Numbered from the stretch's first letter, positions 25,501 to 38,487 are shown. The stretch: 64,000 bases of DNA from Hymenolepis diminuta (GCA_900708905.1 CAADRB010000053.1:496001-560000); one strand, 5' to 3'. Notes: generated by a model from the sequence alone, not told the origin. Translations and numbers: made by a program.

Positions 25501-28060
25501 TCTCTCTCCCCCTCTCTCTGTTACTCGTTGTGGTTTCTTTGAATACATGTTTGGTCTACTCAACTCTTGGTGTTCTGTTTCACAATTGTTGTTGGCTCTT
25601 ACTCAAACAGCTATGAATTGGTGACTGTTGTTGTTGCCGTAATTTGTTAGCTGCAAACCGTTGTTTGTTATCTAATTCCAACACCTTCTTCTTGTGTAAT
25701 TAATACTAAGTTTATTACACCTCAGAAGTTACATATTAATTAGTGGAAAGTATCTGATAAGGGTCATAATGAGTTATAAATAAGAGCACTAAACAAATGG
25801 AAAACACTGACAATCTTAGTTAACACCAATTCAAATGAACATGATATGATACAGTATGAATGGCAATTTGAATTAGCTGAAAGAAATTTGTGGGCTAATT
25901 TCACTTAAGGAAAACGTTTGGCAACGTTGTGCGACACATACGTGTTTTACTTGATGCATGCAGGTTTCTAGATCAAAAACAAAACTTATGAAACAATATA
26001 CAATTTGTCTGCCTTCTCTTATTTAACTTCTATTTGAATGGTAAGGCAAAGAGAATACGGGAGAAGCAAGAAACTGCGTCAAAATAAAGAACTACCTGAT
26101 GTAGGAAAAAATAATCAAAATTACTTTGTGTTAAGGAATACAAATTAAATTACCAATGGGAAGGATTAGTCATTCAAGAAACTGAAAATATCGCCAGCAG
26201 TAAAAAAGCCCTCCGACCCTGATTTATAAAAGTATGAATAATTGAGCTGTGGAACATTTGGGCATAGAAAAATGAATGAAAACTTGGATAATACAGTTAT
26301 TTTAGAACTGACAATGCAATAAAATTTGATCCTCCTTCAGATTTTTTGCGTAAAATTGTATTTCATGATTAAAATATAACTATTTTTCTACATTATTGTA
26401 TTTAATAACTAGAGAAATCCAAGCGAATATGAGGAAGACCTTTTATAAAAGACTGCTCCATAAATGTCGCTGATTCTTCTTCGAAGTAAACCGAAACCCA
26501 GGAAAATCGGGACATAAATTACAATATCAATCATGTTAGATTCCTTTAAATAACTTAAATTTAAAAATTAGGCTTTTCTACCTTCATGTGTGACTCAGGA
26601 CTTGACCGTCAAAATTATGTTAAAACCTTTTAATAACTGAAGAAAATGATATTTTAAATGCATAATAATCAGATATCTACGTTTAATTCTGATGAAAATG
26701 GAATGTTTTAATTAAAGCAACCATATCATTATATAAAAATTACATTATTAAATCTAGTATTCAAAGAAAAATAAGGCATTACTAGAGTACCACTAGCGAA
26801 AAATGCGAACATTTGCAGAGGATTAAGATTTACCAAACTTATAACCAGAATGACGTCATAATTGTCCAGGATCTGTGTAAGATAATATGTTAACTTGCTC
26901 TTTAGGTAATTATATCCATATTTTGCGCTGAAATATCATAATATCTTAGTTAACACTATGGTATTTGTAGTATCTGCGCTCTCTCATAGACTTACTCAGT
27001 TGCTCTATGTATCGTACACCTAATGATTCAGTCCTATGCCTTAACTACCACTTGCTGATAGAAAAGCAGAGAAGAGAATTTGTCACCTGCTTTGTCGTAC
27101 CTCATTTTGCCTGTTTCTTACAGCCCGGGTTATACTTAATCAGTACTGACGACTCCTCACTTCTCCTTCAACTCCTTCCTCCTTTCCCCTCTCATTCATT
27201 CTCATTGTCTAATGTATACTTCGTCCCATTCAACTCTTGACCTTCTCTCCCGGAAAGGTTTCTCAATTCAGTTAGCTTTATGTAGATCTTATGTACTAGC
27301 GGGGCATATCTAGCCTAGTTTGTCTGACTACTTAAGTAGCTTTATCTGAAGCTAATCCTACATTATGTTCCTTATGTACATTATTCATTTCTACTTCTTT
27401 CACTATGTCTTTTGTATGATCCACTCCTCGGTCCTTGAGAGTTTCATCACTGTTTCCGCGTTATTTAACGCTTGCGAGTACAACTTTACACTCCAAATTA
27501 ATAATACAGTTATCCAACTGGTTCCAGAGATTTAATATTCCACTTTTCTCTTTCAAAAAATAATCTGTCATGGACTCTGCATTTCTCCTATCACGCGATA
27601 ATTGAGTTTAGGAGATTTAAAAAGCTGTAGCTTAGGCAGTTTTTGAGACCCTACACTAAACTTTCCCCCAGCAAATCGTCGCATCAAAATTGTATTATTA
27701 ATTTCGACCCCATTAATGAGTAAAATTTTATTTTAAGTGATATTCGGGGAAACAGGAATTTTGTTGTTCGGATCTTGCATGACCTTGATTAAAATTATTC
27801 AAGTAGTATAAAAGACATGCATATGTTAAAGAGATTTGTTTAAAGTAAAGGAAAATTCCGACTTTTATCAGCTTTAGATTGTTTTTACTGATAAAAAGAT
27901 CCAGAGTGACATTATTTACAGACTAATTTATTCATCGTAAGTTAAAGTAAAGTAAATATTTTTTGATATATTCAAGCAAATTGCTTTTATTTCCCACTCT
28001 GATACAAAATTTAATTTTAATGATGAGCATTAACTGAAATCGGTTTACAAAAATTTAACT
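22546..28060. other. intergenic DNA; promoter-like island near 25.2-25.65 kb
   Basis: Mostly AT-rich with no recognised gene. Two less AT-rich islands stand out. One at 25200-25650 holds a TATA-like box, listed separately, and CT-rich simple sequence. The other, at about 26990-27300, holds a 77-codon frame with no known motif. A minus-strand GGAG|GTAAGA donor at 23902-23908 follows about 70 GC-richer bases that are not open in any frame. Confidence 0.4.
25396..25446 (+). promoter_or_regulatory. possible core promoter (TATA plus TCAGT initiator)
   Basis: CATATAAAG near 25398 is followed about 40 bases later by GGTCAGTACG, matching the arthropod initiator TCAGT, in a locally GC-rich island with CpGs. 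The spacing is somewhat longer than the usual 30 bases. The 83-codon frame overlapping it (25365-25616) starts upstream of the proposed start site and is probably not translated. No downstream coding exon was found. Confidence 0.25.
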
Positions 28061-28240
28061 GATGATAGAGGGGAAGAAATAAAAACGATGTGAGTGATGC
28101 ATCAAACAGTCTAACATCATTTGATTTTCGGATTCGGGTTATACAATATTTGACAAAAGGTATAGCTGATGTACCGGAATTTTAGTTTCATAATTTCGAC
28201 TCCCGAATTTCAGCAAAGACTTGCTTACCATGTCTAATGC
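28061..28240 (+). repeat. interspersed repeat family 1, copy 3
   Basis: Shares GATGATAGAGGGGAAGAAAT, GATTCGGGTTATACAATATTTG, TTTCATAATTTCGACTCCCG and TTTCAGCAAAGACTTGCTTACC with the other copies, in the same order and orientation. The 5' limit may extend to about 28028. Heavily diverged; no open frame. Confidence 0.55.
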
Positions 28241-28830
28241 CCTTTTGACTAGTTTTAAATCGGAATGTTCGAATTTGATAATTCATTTCATTCTTCTTCC
28301 AATGATCTTACACAATAATTAAAACGTGACAGAAATGGGACATTTCATTATATTTCAGCTTATCAATTTTATTTGAGAACGTAATTCTAAAAAAGACAGA
28401 AGATTGTTTATATATAAAAAAGTAACGGCCAATTTAAATTTCTAAAACGGCCTTCTATAAATGACATGCTTTTTCCGTTTATATGGAGAAATTTCGTTAT
28501 TTTATTATTCTGTAGGCCGTTTTTTAATGGTCGAAAACATCGCTTACAATTTAAAAAAACATGTTTAAAATTAGTTTCACTTAAGTTGTCAAAGTAATTC
28601 TATTATTCTCACATTTTTCGTTACAATTTCAATAAGTATTCTAAAAAAAGCTATGCATTAAAATTTTATCGCCAAATAACTAAAATAGTCTAAAAGGGAC
28701 ATTTTTAACATAATGCAAGCAATATCAGCTTATGAAGGGGTAACAGATGTAGTCTTTTTGGGGTAAATTTTATTGAAAACTTCGAAATATATGAATTTAA
28801 GTAGATAAATGGGGCACAGTACTATTAACA

Positions 28831-29040
28831 ATGGAAAACAACCAAAGAGATTCTGAAAGTGTTTTAATGTTTAAAAATTTTGTTTAGATGATGATAAATG
28901 GGGAAGGTTGAAGAGAAAATGAGAGTAAAGTCAGAGTATTAAAAAGCATTACTTTTTATGTTTTTAAGATTCGGTTTGTGCAATATTTACTTAATGGGTA
29001 GTTCATATAGAAAAATTCAAATTTAATTATATTGCTCAAA
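28831..29040 (+). repeat. interspersed repeat family 1, copy 4
   Basis: Begins ATGGAAAACAACCAAAGAG and continues with TGATAAATGGGGAAGGTTG, AGAGTATTAAAAAGC, GATTCGGTTTGTGCAATATTT and ACTTAATGGGTAGTTCATA. The last block is the best match to the 54.9-kb copy. The 3' third seen in other copies is missing or too diverged to follow. It lies only about 600 bp from copy 3. Confidence 0.5.
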
Positions 29041-31500
29041 AAATATTTTCGATCAACAAAATTTTAAATTCTATTTAAGGAATCACATCTAAAATACTTG
29101 AAATTTCAAAAATAATTAAATAACGCATGAAACGAAAAAGGGAGTTGAAAATTGATTTATGAAGTTATATCATCAATAAGTATGGCTCTAGCTGCGACCC
29201 GAAGAGTTTGAGTTCTTCCCGTTCCCATAAGCTATCAATGTTCTAATTTGAAAATATAGTGGTCCAACTCCTTGCACACGAGAAGACTACGCCCAAGTTC
29301 TACGGGGCTTGTTGGCAAGTGGATTGAATTCAGTGGCTCAACATAACATCTTCATTTATTCATTTCATTTTATTGCAAAATAAAATAGCAATTAGCAAAT
29401 CTGAATAATATCTTTGCTACATTACTGTTTAATGTTTGAATAACTGAAATAGTTTTATGGATAAGTTAATTATTTTCTTAAACTGATACTAAAAAACCTG
29501 AATAAATTCCATTTTTTAAGAGTAATTGCGCTGATTTTCTAACTGTGAGAAATTAACCAATTTTTAGGCAATGAATAGTTTATATTTTATCTTTTGCTTT
29601 GACTTTATTAAATAACTTTTACGTACAAGGCTTACTATAAGAACTCTGCAAATGTAAAATTTGTAGCCCTCTCGTCTTTGCTATAATAAAACTTAAAGCT
29701 GTTCAACGTTATTTTTTAATCAATTTAATTTTACAACCCTTAGAAGATAAGTAAATTAGATGGACAGGAACGACCATTATGGTTTAAGTGCCGGTTAAAA
29801 AGCACTGGAAATCGTAGACGGGCATTTGGTGCAATCTCGGTGATAAATCATGAAATTCGATTTTCGGAAAGTGAATGATTCAAATAGTAAAAAAAAATAC
29901 AAATCAATTCTAAAAATCAGAGAAAACAAGGCTCTTTGATAACTTGAAGCTTCTCTAAGAATCTTCTTGATACTTTTCTCAGTGCTGGTTATTTAAATTT
30001 TAAATTAGTTGATTTCAGTTGCTTACAAAATTAGAAGTTTAAATATTTTTGTATTACCGTGTGTCATTATAATAATAACTAAGAAGCAAGTCAAAATGTT
30101 TCCGTACTGATATGTAATGACAATTTTTTACGTTATTCAAAGTGATTTAACTGCGGTAAAGCATCCAAAGTAACAAAATTGCAAAGTTAAAGGATGGTGT
30201 GTCTACGGTAGTAGACCAAGCGTTCCAGTTTATCAAAAGAGTCCTACAAACGTTTCTGTATGGGTTATAATCGTACGGATTGTAATACTCAAATTTAATA
30301 TACGTCCTCAAGATCTAACGTTCTCAAAAATGCATTCCCGGTTACATTTTTATTTGATGCTTCCTCTCTCCAGGGATCATTGAACTGTTTATTAATCTGC
30401 ATGCTTGTACAAGCACTTCGGATACACTCATTCTTGGCAGAAGGAAAAACACGACGTTTTCAATAGCTCAATTCTCAAGGCTTATTTGTTTATACCCTTA
30501 AAATCATGTTGATGCTAACTGATTGTTTAAAATTTCCATAAAAGCAAAAATTTAATCAAATAATCTGTAGAACAAAGAATTTATTTTCGCAAGCACGCAA
30601 AATTTGCCAGTATCCCAAAGGTATTAACAACAACTATAATCGTCATACTTATCTGCGTTCTTCTAATAGATTTTTGCTTTTTATTCATGAATGTAAAATA
30701 TATCCTTAATCATAGAATTTACTACTGAACATATGATAAACTTAAACTAACATTTAAAACGTTCATTGAATTAAAAAGATGATCTATATTGCTAAATATT
30801 AGCATATAGTTAATCTTCTATAAAATACTTCCCATGATCTTTTAATTATGTACCCACTGAAGACCGATTAATTAAAAGAAAAATGCACAGCATGCAAAGA
30901 AAAAGAGAAGAAAAATTTTCTCTAGTAAATACTATTCGAAAGCATTATTTAATCTCAATTCTTCCTTCTTTTTCAAGCCCAACTCTTTGTACTTTATGCT
31001 TTATAGAACTCATTAATGGACGTTCTTTTACTTTCTTACGCTGCCTTTTAGACAATCAAATTGCACCTTATTTAGCAATTCCGATAGAATTTTTCAACAG
31101 ATATCCATATTTTCTCGGATTCATTAAATCTATAAACTGCGGAATATTACTTGAGATCATCTGCTTTCTCAACCATTGCAACAAAATTGAATTTAAGCGC
31201 CAAGATTGAATCTTCTTGAATAAAAATCCATGTCAATAAGCAAGAAATATCGTAGACAAGAATTGCTGCAATCCAGATGTCAACTTAGATTTTGAAATGC
31301 TAACTATCAACTTAGGAAATATTTTATAATCCAAATCTAAAAAACAAATGCGGTAATACTCTTTGACACCTCGACCTTGCTCTCTGCATTTTTAACCTAA
31401 CTCCCCTCATCATTTTTTAAATTAAATTTTTTATCTGACAGTGAGGTTTAATAGTTATGATTAATAACATATATTTTAAAGTATGACTGGATTCCATTTT
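29041..31500. other. intergenic DNA, no recognised gene
   Basis: Holds a 108-codon plus-strand frame (30883-31209) and a 54-codon minus-strand frame without ATG (30295-30459). Neither has recognisable motifs. The rest is AT-rich. Confidence 0.4.
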
Positions 31501-31640
31501 TGTATTTGGATTATACGGTATTCGCTGAATAAGCAGCACTTGTCCCTAATTTCAAATGTCATGATTCGTCCTCTGGATTGCATTAAATCCTCATCTGCAA
31601 CTTCCAGTGTTAATTGATTGCTTTCCAATCATCGTGGTTG
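31501..31640 (+). repeat. interspersed repeat family 1, copy 5
   Basis: GTATTTGGATTATACGGTAT, AATTTCAAATGTCATGATTC and GTCCTCTGGATTGCAT align with the corresponding blocks of the 54.9-kb copy (CAAATTTCATGATTC, GTTCCCTGGATTGCAG). Both copies are followed at similar distance by TGGTTGGTCTTG or GGTTGGTCTTGA, so the family extends at least 80 bp past the ATGATTCG block. Confidence 0.55.
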
Positions 31641-32758
31641 GTCTTGCCACTTCAATCCATTCCTTTCTTCTATAAGCTCGGAAGTCAAATTGATCTTGTA
31701 TGATATTAAGCAAAAATCAGCTATAATATTGTAGTCATGAGGTTTTTAAAATTTTACCTTCCAAAGAACACGTAATCTGATTCACTCAAGGTGAATTACA
31801 ATTAATAATTTATTATACTAAAGTTGTAAAGTAATAAGCGTCTTGCCGTGGTTCCCATAAACCTATTCGAGTTATTTCATACTGACACTTCAGAATTCAA
31901 CTTTCCGCTTTTCAATTTGTGTCATCGTCTGCCAATCAAGAAAATCCAAACTGATTAGACGCATCTTTTAAAATTTCTTAGAGTAGCGAGGTCATGTTAT
32001 TATTATTAGTTTATAATAATTTACCGCATTTAACCGAACAGTTTCTTTAAAACCTGGAATACAACTTTATTTGAAAAAGTTGATACCCCCAGATAAATTA
32101 TATAAAGGCTACAACTATAATAAAGGTTGTCTCATTTTTAAGCAATTAAATTTAGACGCATCTGGTGTTTATGTTTAACACCCACACTTTAATTGAAAAC
32201 GTCTGGAATTATTGTAAATTATGAATGATTTCCATCTCTTATTCTAAGATTACAAGAAATATAAGTTGAAGTTTAAAACGTAATATCTAACATTAAGTGT
32301 TGTTTTCCATAATAATTTTATTGACTTTCATCTCTTTACGCTCATTTTATGCACCCAGTCGCATACAGACAGCCGACTTTAACCAAAAGAAAGAAAATGA
32401 CTCGATTTATTTACTACAAATTAATAATTTCCAAACAATTTATTCAGTTTTAAACGATTTGCCATATGTATTTTAGAAATGTACTTCAGGTTAAGAAAAT
32501 GTAAAAGTATATACTTAATATAAATTGTTTATTTTAACTTATGCCTAAATAAAACATTAATGCTTGGTACAATCAAAATAGTACCATTCAACCAGTCATG
32601 GCATGATTAACCATTTTAAATTTGTGTCTATAATTCCTGAAATTTGCAAACTCCGCTAAATATCCTCAAAAATGTCTACAGATTGAATAACTGTCCATTT
32701 TTTTCTATAATTAAGATATTTATAACAGTACCGTGAAAATATTCCATTACCTCCATTA

Positions 32759-32779
32759 ATATATATATATATATATATA
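32759..32779. repeat. (AT)n microsatellite
   Basis: About ten uninterrupted AT units, self-complementary, with no further context. Confidence 0.95.
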
Positions 32780-34173
32780 AGTACATAGTCGAGTTTGCCT
32801 AATTCTTGCAAAGGAAGTAGCAGAGATACAAATGTACACCTTTTGCTTGATATGATAATTAGGAGGGGATTTATACTGAACTGCGCGTAATATGATTTAT
32901 CATTGCCAGCTTCATATTATTTGCAATAAGTTAGATGCAACACATTTACGTAGTTGCAATTTTAAGCAAATGAATTCGCCCACAAATGTAAATAAATATT
33001 TATCAAAAATAAATTTTGTCAGAGTTAATACTATAATTACCAATAATTTGCTATGTTTTCAATTATGAATAACTTGAAATTCGTTAAATTCAGCTGCGAC
33101 TTGTTCATTAAAATATATTTCTAAACACATGAATGGATTGACTACTGGCTGAATAAAACCCAGATAAAGTTTACGAAATTTCTATTTAATAATCCCTTTA
33201 TTTTGAGAAGCGAAAGAAAAAGTTTACCTATTATTTGAATATTATATTAACAATATTTCTAATATAAAATATCAAAAATATATACTTTATCAATTTTGTA
33301 GAATTTTCTGCCATGATAAACGGCAGAAACTTTTTAGAAGCATTAGCGGTTGTACGAATTAAACATTAACAGCAAACAACGTTAATTAAAACATTGGAAT
33401 ACAAAATATTAAGGAGGATGTTTCTTGACTGAACATGACCCTAAAATGAAATGTGAAATACACATCCAAATTACTAACTCGAAGCAGTCAAACCTGTTAA
33501 AGACAGTTGTGATAAAGAAGAGTAGTATTAACTTTAAAGGGCGTGGGTATATAACCTTGACTTGTTTCAGGGGAATTGGCAAATTTACCTTATTAGCTAA
33601 AAAGGAGATTATTATACACTAAAAATCCTCACTAAAAAGCAGTCGAGCAGATATAAGACCGCTCTTTTGCTCATCACTGTAGGCGGTGAACGCTTCGATG
33701 GTTTTCATACGCTCATCATATACGAGAACCAATTTTCAAATAATTTGATTTATTTCTGATTACATATCGCTTAAGAATCTCAAAATTTGCCATCTTAAAT
33801 GATGCTTAACGTAATAAAAAAAGCCACGGTTTTAAAATATGATAAATTTTTAGGATGTTGAAATAGCAATCAGTAAGGAGATATCTTTAGCATACTTGAC
33901 AATGATATCAAGCTTTTCTATAAATAAAAATTGTTTACAAATTTAACATTCTTTGCTTTAAGTAAAAATGAAAATAGTTTAAAAAAATTTTTAAAGAAAT
34001 ACAATTTTTTATATCTTTCATGTGTCAATTTTGAATATGTTGCAGTTAAACACAGAAAGATGTAAAATTAACAACATTTTTTCAGATAAAAGCATCTAAA
34101 CGCAATAAACAGAAAAGTTGTCCACTAAATCCCATAGAGGCCGAAAATTACGTCAGAATATCAAAAGAGAATA

Positions 34174-34196
34174 CTTCATCCGATTGTCGGATGAAG
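34174..34196. repeat. perfect hairpin, 10-bp stem and 3-nt loop
   Basis: CTTCATCCGA and TCGGATGAAG are separated by TTG. The stem is perfect and moderately GC-rich, which is rare in this AT-rich setting. It has no poly-T run, so a terminator is not implied. It could form a cruciform or RNA stem. Confidence 0.8.
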
Positions 34197-35047
34197 GTTA
34201 AAGGAAGAACAATTTTTACACTGTTTTTATTATTATTGATAGTAAACTGTATTTTTAAGTAGTAGCGAATAATGAGTTGTGCTGGCTATAGCTCGAAAGC
34301 TCTTGGTTTAAAATTGTCTCATCGGTTACAAGAGTGTAAATGAACTTCCCATACAGCCACTCTTCTTATACATGCGCCTCAAGTTGCTTTATTTCAATTT
34401 GAATGTAACTCTAAAAAAATAAAATAAAACTTTTTCGTAAATATGAATTTCAAAACTAAACGTTTCACATCGGGGAGAGAAAATAACTTCGATTTAAATA
34501 GAGTTATTATAGGACACTTTGGAGCTTTCTCTTCAATCTGCTGAATTTATAATCTATGTACCCTCCCGTCCGATTAGTTTGCTATTTATCTATTTAAATT
34601 TTGATTCATAAAAAAATTTTTTAAAATAAATCTTTCCAATGCACAAGACTTTGCATATAAGCATAATTAACTTTATGTTAACTATTTAAAATAATTTAAT
34701 TTCAAATATAACTTTTAAAATTTCGACTGCCCAACTTAGCATTAATTCTGTTTTGTCCTTTAAATGCCGAAAAAGAGTTGTTAGACCAGAATTAGCGCAA
34801 AGAAAAAGCTTGTCTTCTTTTTAAATGTCAAATATATATCAGGCAGTTTATCATAAAATCTCCTTCATATCTTGTGCCTATTTTATTCTTATTTTCAAAG
34901 CTTGGCAATTTAAGATATTTCGCAAAATTCTGCCTAATTTATGGTAAGATTTGTAAAATTTAATTATTGAAGCTTTCAGTCCTTTATTATGAAAACATAT
35001 TTAGAGTAGAATGTATTTACAGTTCATTATCTTCAAATTTTAGTTAC

Positions 35048-35089
35048 CTTGTGTTTGGAAGTTAAATGGTAATAATAATATATTGTGCC
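35048..35089 (-). CDS. gene B candidate exon 4 (42 bp)
   Basis: On the minus strand the acceptor AATCTCGTTTCAG and the donor ACACAAG|GTAACT bracket 42 bases. Entered in phase 1, as the preceding microexon requires, it reads HNILLLPFNFQTQ without a stop and leaves phase 1. It is AT-rich and short, so chance agreement is possible. The lack of any domain keeps confidence low. Confidence 0.25.
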
Positions 35090-38000
35090 CTGAAACGAGA
35101 TTTTTAATATAAATTCCTTTTAAATAGAATACTGTATTGCTTCTCATAAGTTGCCATCAAACTAAATTAATTATTATTTTGCACATTGTTAAATAATTAG
35201 ATTAATAATTATAATGTAAGAGAATAAAATGATATTTTATCAATAATTTGATACAATTATATTAGTTTTATTCTCATTTAGAATCAAAGATACATCACTT
35301 TGCAAAACTGACCCAAAACGAGAAATATTCAAATATGGAGCAAAGATTGGAGTAACTTTCAAGAAGTTGCGAATGACAAACGCGCACCGTATTTGCATAT
35401 CTCGATTTTATCCCTTTCGACCAGTGTTGACGAAAATGACATTTTCATGTCATTTTTTAAATTAAATCGCTTTTGTTATATAAAAAATTTATGAATATGA
35501 TGATGAAATTTTAGATTATAAAATTGGTAAGTTCATTTAAGATTTAAAATGCAATAACACAGCTTCCAATTTGCTTATTCCTCTTGGGCTTAATCACAGT
35601 TTTAGAGTTAACAGTTACTATTCATAAAATTTAACGGCAAATTAAAATAAAGGAATTTAAATTATATATATGATTACAAATATCATTTTCTTTAAATCTT
35701 TATCATGAAAGCTACTAAAAATGCACAAATAAACAAAAAACATTATTTTTCCAAATTAATTTTAAAAAATCGATTGCATTAAATCAGTACAAATTATTTT
35801 ATTTTGTTTTTATCCGATAGAAACACTGTTTTTACAATTAGCAACAACACAATGTTTTGACCGGCTTGTGTTCGTGTTCAGCAAAGTGGTCATGCGCATC
35901 TCGCGTGCTACTGGTTAAGGATTTGCTTTTGGAGATTTTAATACCCTTTAAGTTTCATGTGCTTAGTAATATGTACATAATTACCAATAAACATATTCCC
36001 TTTAAACTACAGGAAATTAAGCTGATTGTTTAGGGGAAACATGAATATTTTAAATTCACTAAAAAGTAATTCCTTGAAATGCTGTATATTCGTACATAAG
36101 AATATTTCTGGTTATTTATTAATTTTTAGGACCAAACTACCTGCGCAGCCGATTTATTAAATACATTTTTATGAATTACAACTTTTAAACACCAGCTATT
36201 CATGCACTTTGCTGCTTCAGTATGACCAAATTCCAATAAGATCATTTAAATATCAGTTGACTAAAATTTCAAAGCCTTAAAAATTTCAATAAATACATTT
36301 TTAGAGAATTTGTAGGTTGTCGACATGCGCTGCTTTTAGATATCGTTTGGTACATAAAATATTAATCCTATTCTAATTTTACTAAAGAAACTGAAACGCA
36401 CTGAATTATTAAATAATATAAATGTAGGAATTAAATAAAATTAGTTTATTTATGCATATGTAATATTAAATATCATCATTACATTACAGTAGTGACCAAC
36501 AAAGTTGAGCATATCCGCCTCTATCGGAAGGCAAAGCGAGTGCACTTACATTTATTAAAAACACTTCAAGTATCACAATAATACAGTGAAATCTTCTTTT
36601 ATAATTAAAAGAAATTTGGACTGATTCAAAAAAATCTTTCGTGCTCCGAGAATAATTGAAACAAACTCAATGAAACCTGATTTTCGAAAATATCGTATAT
36701 TATATTTTATCTTCATGAATATTATGAAAAAAATCACTGCATTCTTTTGCCATTCAAAAGTTTTAGCATTTTTCAATTCAAAAGTTTGCACTGTTAGCCT
36801 AAGAAATAAAATTATAGCAAAATTTAACCCAAACGATTGTGATCCGCTAAGAAAAATATTTATTTTTATGTTTCTAAGTTTAAAAATTTTGAAACAAACT
36901 ATATCTACCATAAGAATAAAACTAAGGCCCAGAATTTTGATGAATTGCCAACTCTTTACGTCTGTGATTTTCACACTGCAAATTAGACTGTGCATAATTT
37001 ATTTCCATGGAAACTTGAAGACTCAGTAATTTTCTCTTTAAATAAATAAATGTAAAGGGAACTATTATCAAACTTTCAAACATAATAAATCAAATCTGTA
37101 TATATATTTTTATCATGATATTTTAGAATTTATAGCTAGTATTTTAAAGGAACGTCGTTCACAATAATGCTCACTTTGGCTATTTGATATTTTTATTCAG
37201 AAATTATTCAAACAACTATTAATAGTAAACCGAGTTTTTTCCTACGAGCACTAGGTGCTTCGAATCAGAAACCTCTTTATTTCTTTGTGAGGTTTCCCAT
37301 TTTGTCGAGGAGGAAAAACCTGGGTTAATTTTTTTGCGCATCAAGGATAAATTTATGCATGTTGCTCTGTATATTACAAAACGACACTTAATACAAATAA
37401 TATTAAAACAATAATAACTAATTTTTAAGGAACAATCTAATGTTCAGGAATGATAAGAATTTAGATTTACTTGAAGTTAAAAAATATTTGGATATCGAAT
37501 TGAGCTGGTTTTATTTTCTTGCTAATTTTTGAATGTACTTCTTTCTTTTATCATTTGTGAAAATTGGGAAACATTTTTCGTAAATATTTTAAACAATGAA
37601 GGTCAAAAAATACTAAGTCATATCGGTTGAGAAGCATTAAATTTTATTGGCATTATATTTAATAACTTTGAATTTTTAATCATAAGCATTTGTAAAAAAT
37701 TATATAATATATGTTATTAATTTAATAAATATATATTAGTTCATATTAAAGAATGATATTGACAAAAGAGGGGACCTTTAAACAATGCAGTTCCACCGGT
37801 AAGTAAGATATATCTGCATTTTAAGCAACTTAATAATTAAATTGTACGCTGAGAATAATTCAATTAGATTAATCTTGAATAAAATAATACAGCTTTTCAA
37901 GTTATAAATATTTATTTGAAAATTTCACTTTTGAACAAAAATTACTCTTCCAATATGTTTCAACTACTCTGCGTGAATTTCGCTTTAAAGCGAGCATAAA

Positions 38001-38457
38001 TAGGCAAAATGAAATGCATATTAATAATTAAAATAGTTGAATCTTAAGTGAGCTGCATTTTTCTGATAAATAATTTAAAAATTTATTCTCGAAATTACAA
38101 CTTAGGTTAAAATGCTCAAGTGAATTTGTATAAATTTTCCTTATATAGCAAGTAAATCTCGTTAAAATATTATAACTATTTGTATTTTATACCATGTAAT
38201 AATAAAGAGAGATCGATCTATTTGAATATTATAGAGAAGGTTCTTGAAGTCGTCCACTTTTAGTGTTAACCTGCAAAAAATGGAGCAACCAAATAATTAT
38301 AGATTCTGTTTTTCCCTTCCTCCAGATCTGAAATAATTATTTTGACCAGGAAAAAATTTTAAAGGGATAATGCATGCCAATTATATCCATTAAAAGTATA
38401 CGCGTTTCGTTCAAACCTTTCATCAACAGAGTCTTGAGAAAAAACTGTATAACTTAC
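35090..38457 (-). other. possible intron of gene B, no other gene recognised
   Basis: AT-rich. Two long frames overlap on opposite strands at 36573-37029 (140 and 119 codons) in sequence almost free of G+C; both look like chance. A short plus-strand open stretch after an acceptor-like site at 36488 ends in a stop near 36581. Nothing was identified. Confidence 0.35.
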
Positions 38458-38487
38458 CTCGAGTTTCTTCTATTTCCAAAGCAACAT
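38458..38487 (-). CDS. gene B exon 3 (30-bp microexon)
   Basis: A 30-base exon lies between the acceptor TTATTTTAATTGCAG and the strong donor CTCGAG|GTAAGT. Exon 2 ends in phase 1. Joined in that phase, the codon across the junction is GAT (Asp) and the exon reads VALEIEETR, leaving phase 1. Of its three frames, one contains a stop; the one demanded by exon 2 is open and the most protein-like. Microexons of this size are common in animal genes. Near-consensus splice sites plus phase agreement make this one fairly persuasive. Confidence 0.55.

Larger units (their letters stand above)
31641..35047. other. no confirmed gene; coding-like scrap at 33619-33735
   Basis: AT-rich sequence with an (AT)n tract at 32759-32779 and a hairpin at 34174-34196. 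On the minus strand, 38 codons ending in TAG (33619-33735) look coding by composition but have neither a start nor an acceptor. If gene B continues to its 3' end, part of this could be its last intron. Confidence 0.35.

Noticed and set aside
30883..31209. 108-codon plus-strand frame
   Set aside because: Phe/Leu/Ile-rich, with no recognisable motif or clear signal peptide, and codon use matches the background.
31757..31785. 19-bp minus-strand exon-like segment with GAAG|GTAAAA donor
   Set aside because: Weak acceptor and too short; phase agreement with gene B could be chance.
36488..36581. Plus-strand acceptor followed by VTNKVEHIRLYRKAKRV and a stop
   Set aside because: Could be a gypsy integrase C-terminus or a last exon, but no motif is decisive and no upstream exon exists.
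36573..37029. Overlapping 140- and 119-codon frames on opposite strands
   Set aside because: The sequence is very AT-rich, both products are Ile/Phe/Lys-dominated without a domain, and there is no splice or promoter context. Such frames are expected by chance.
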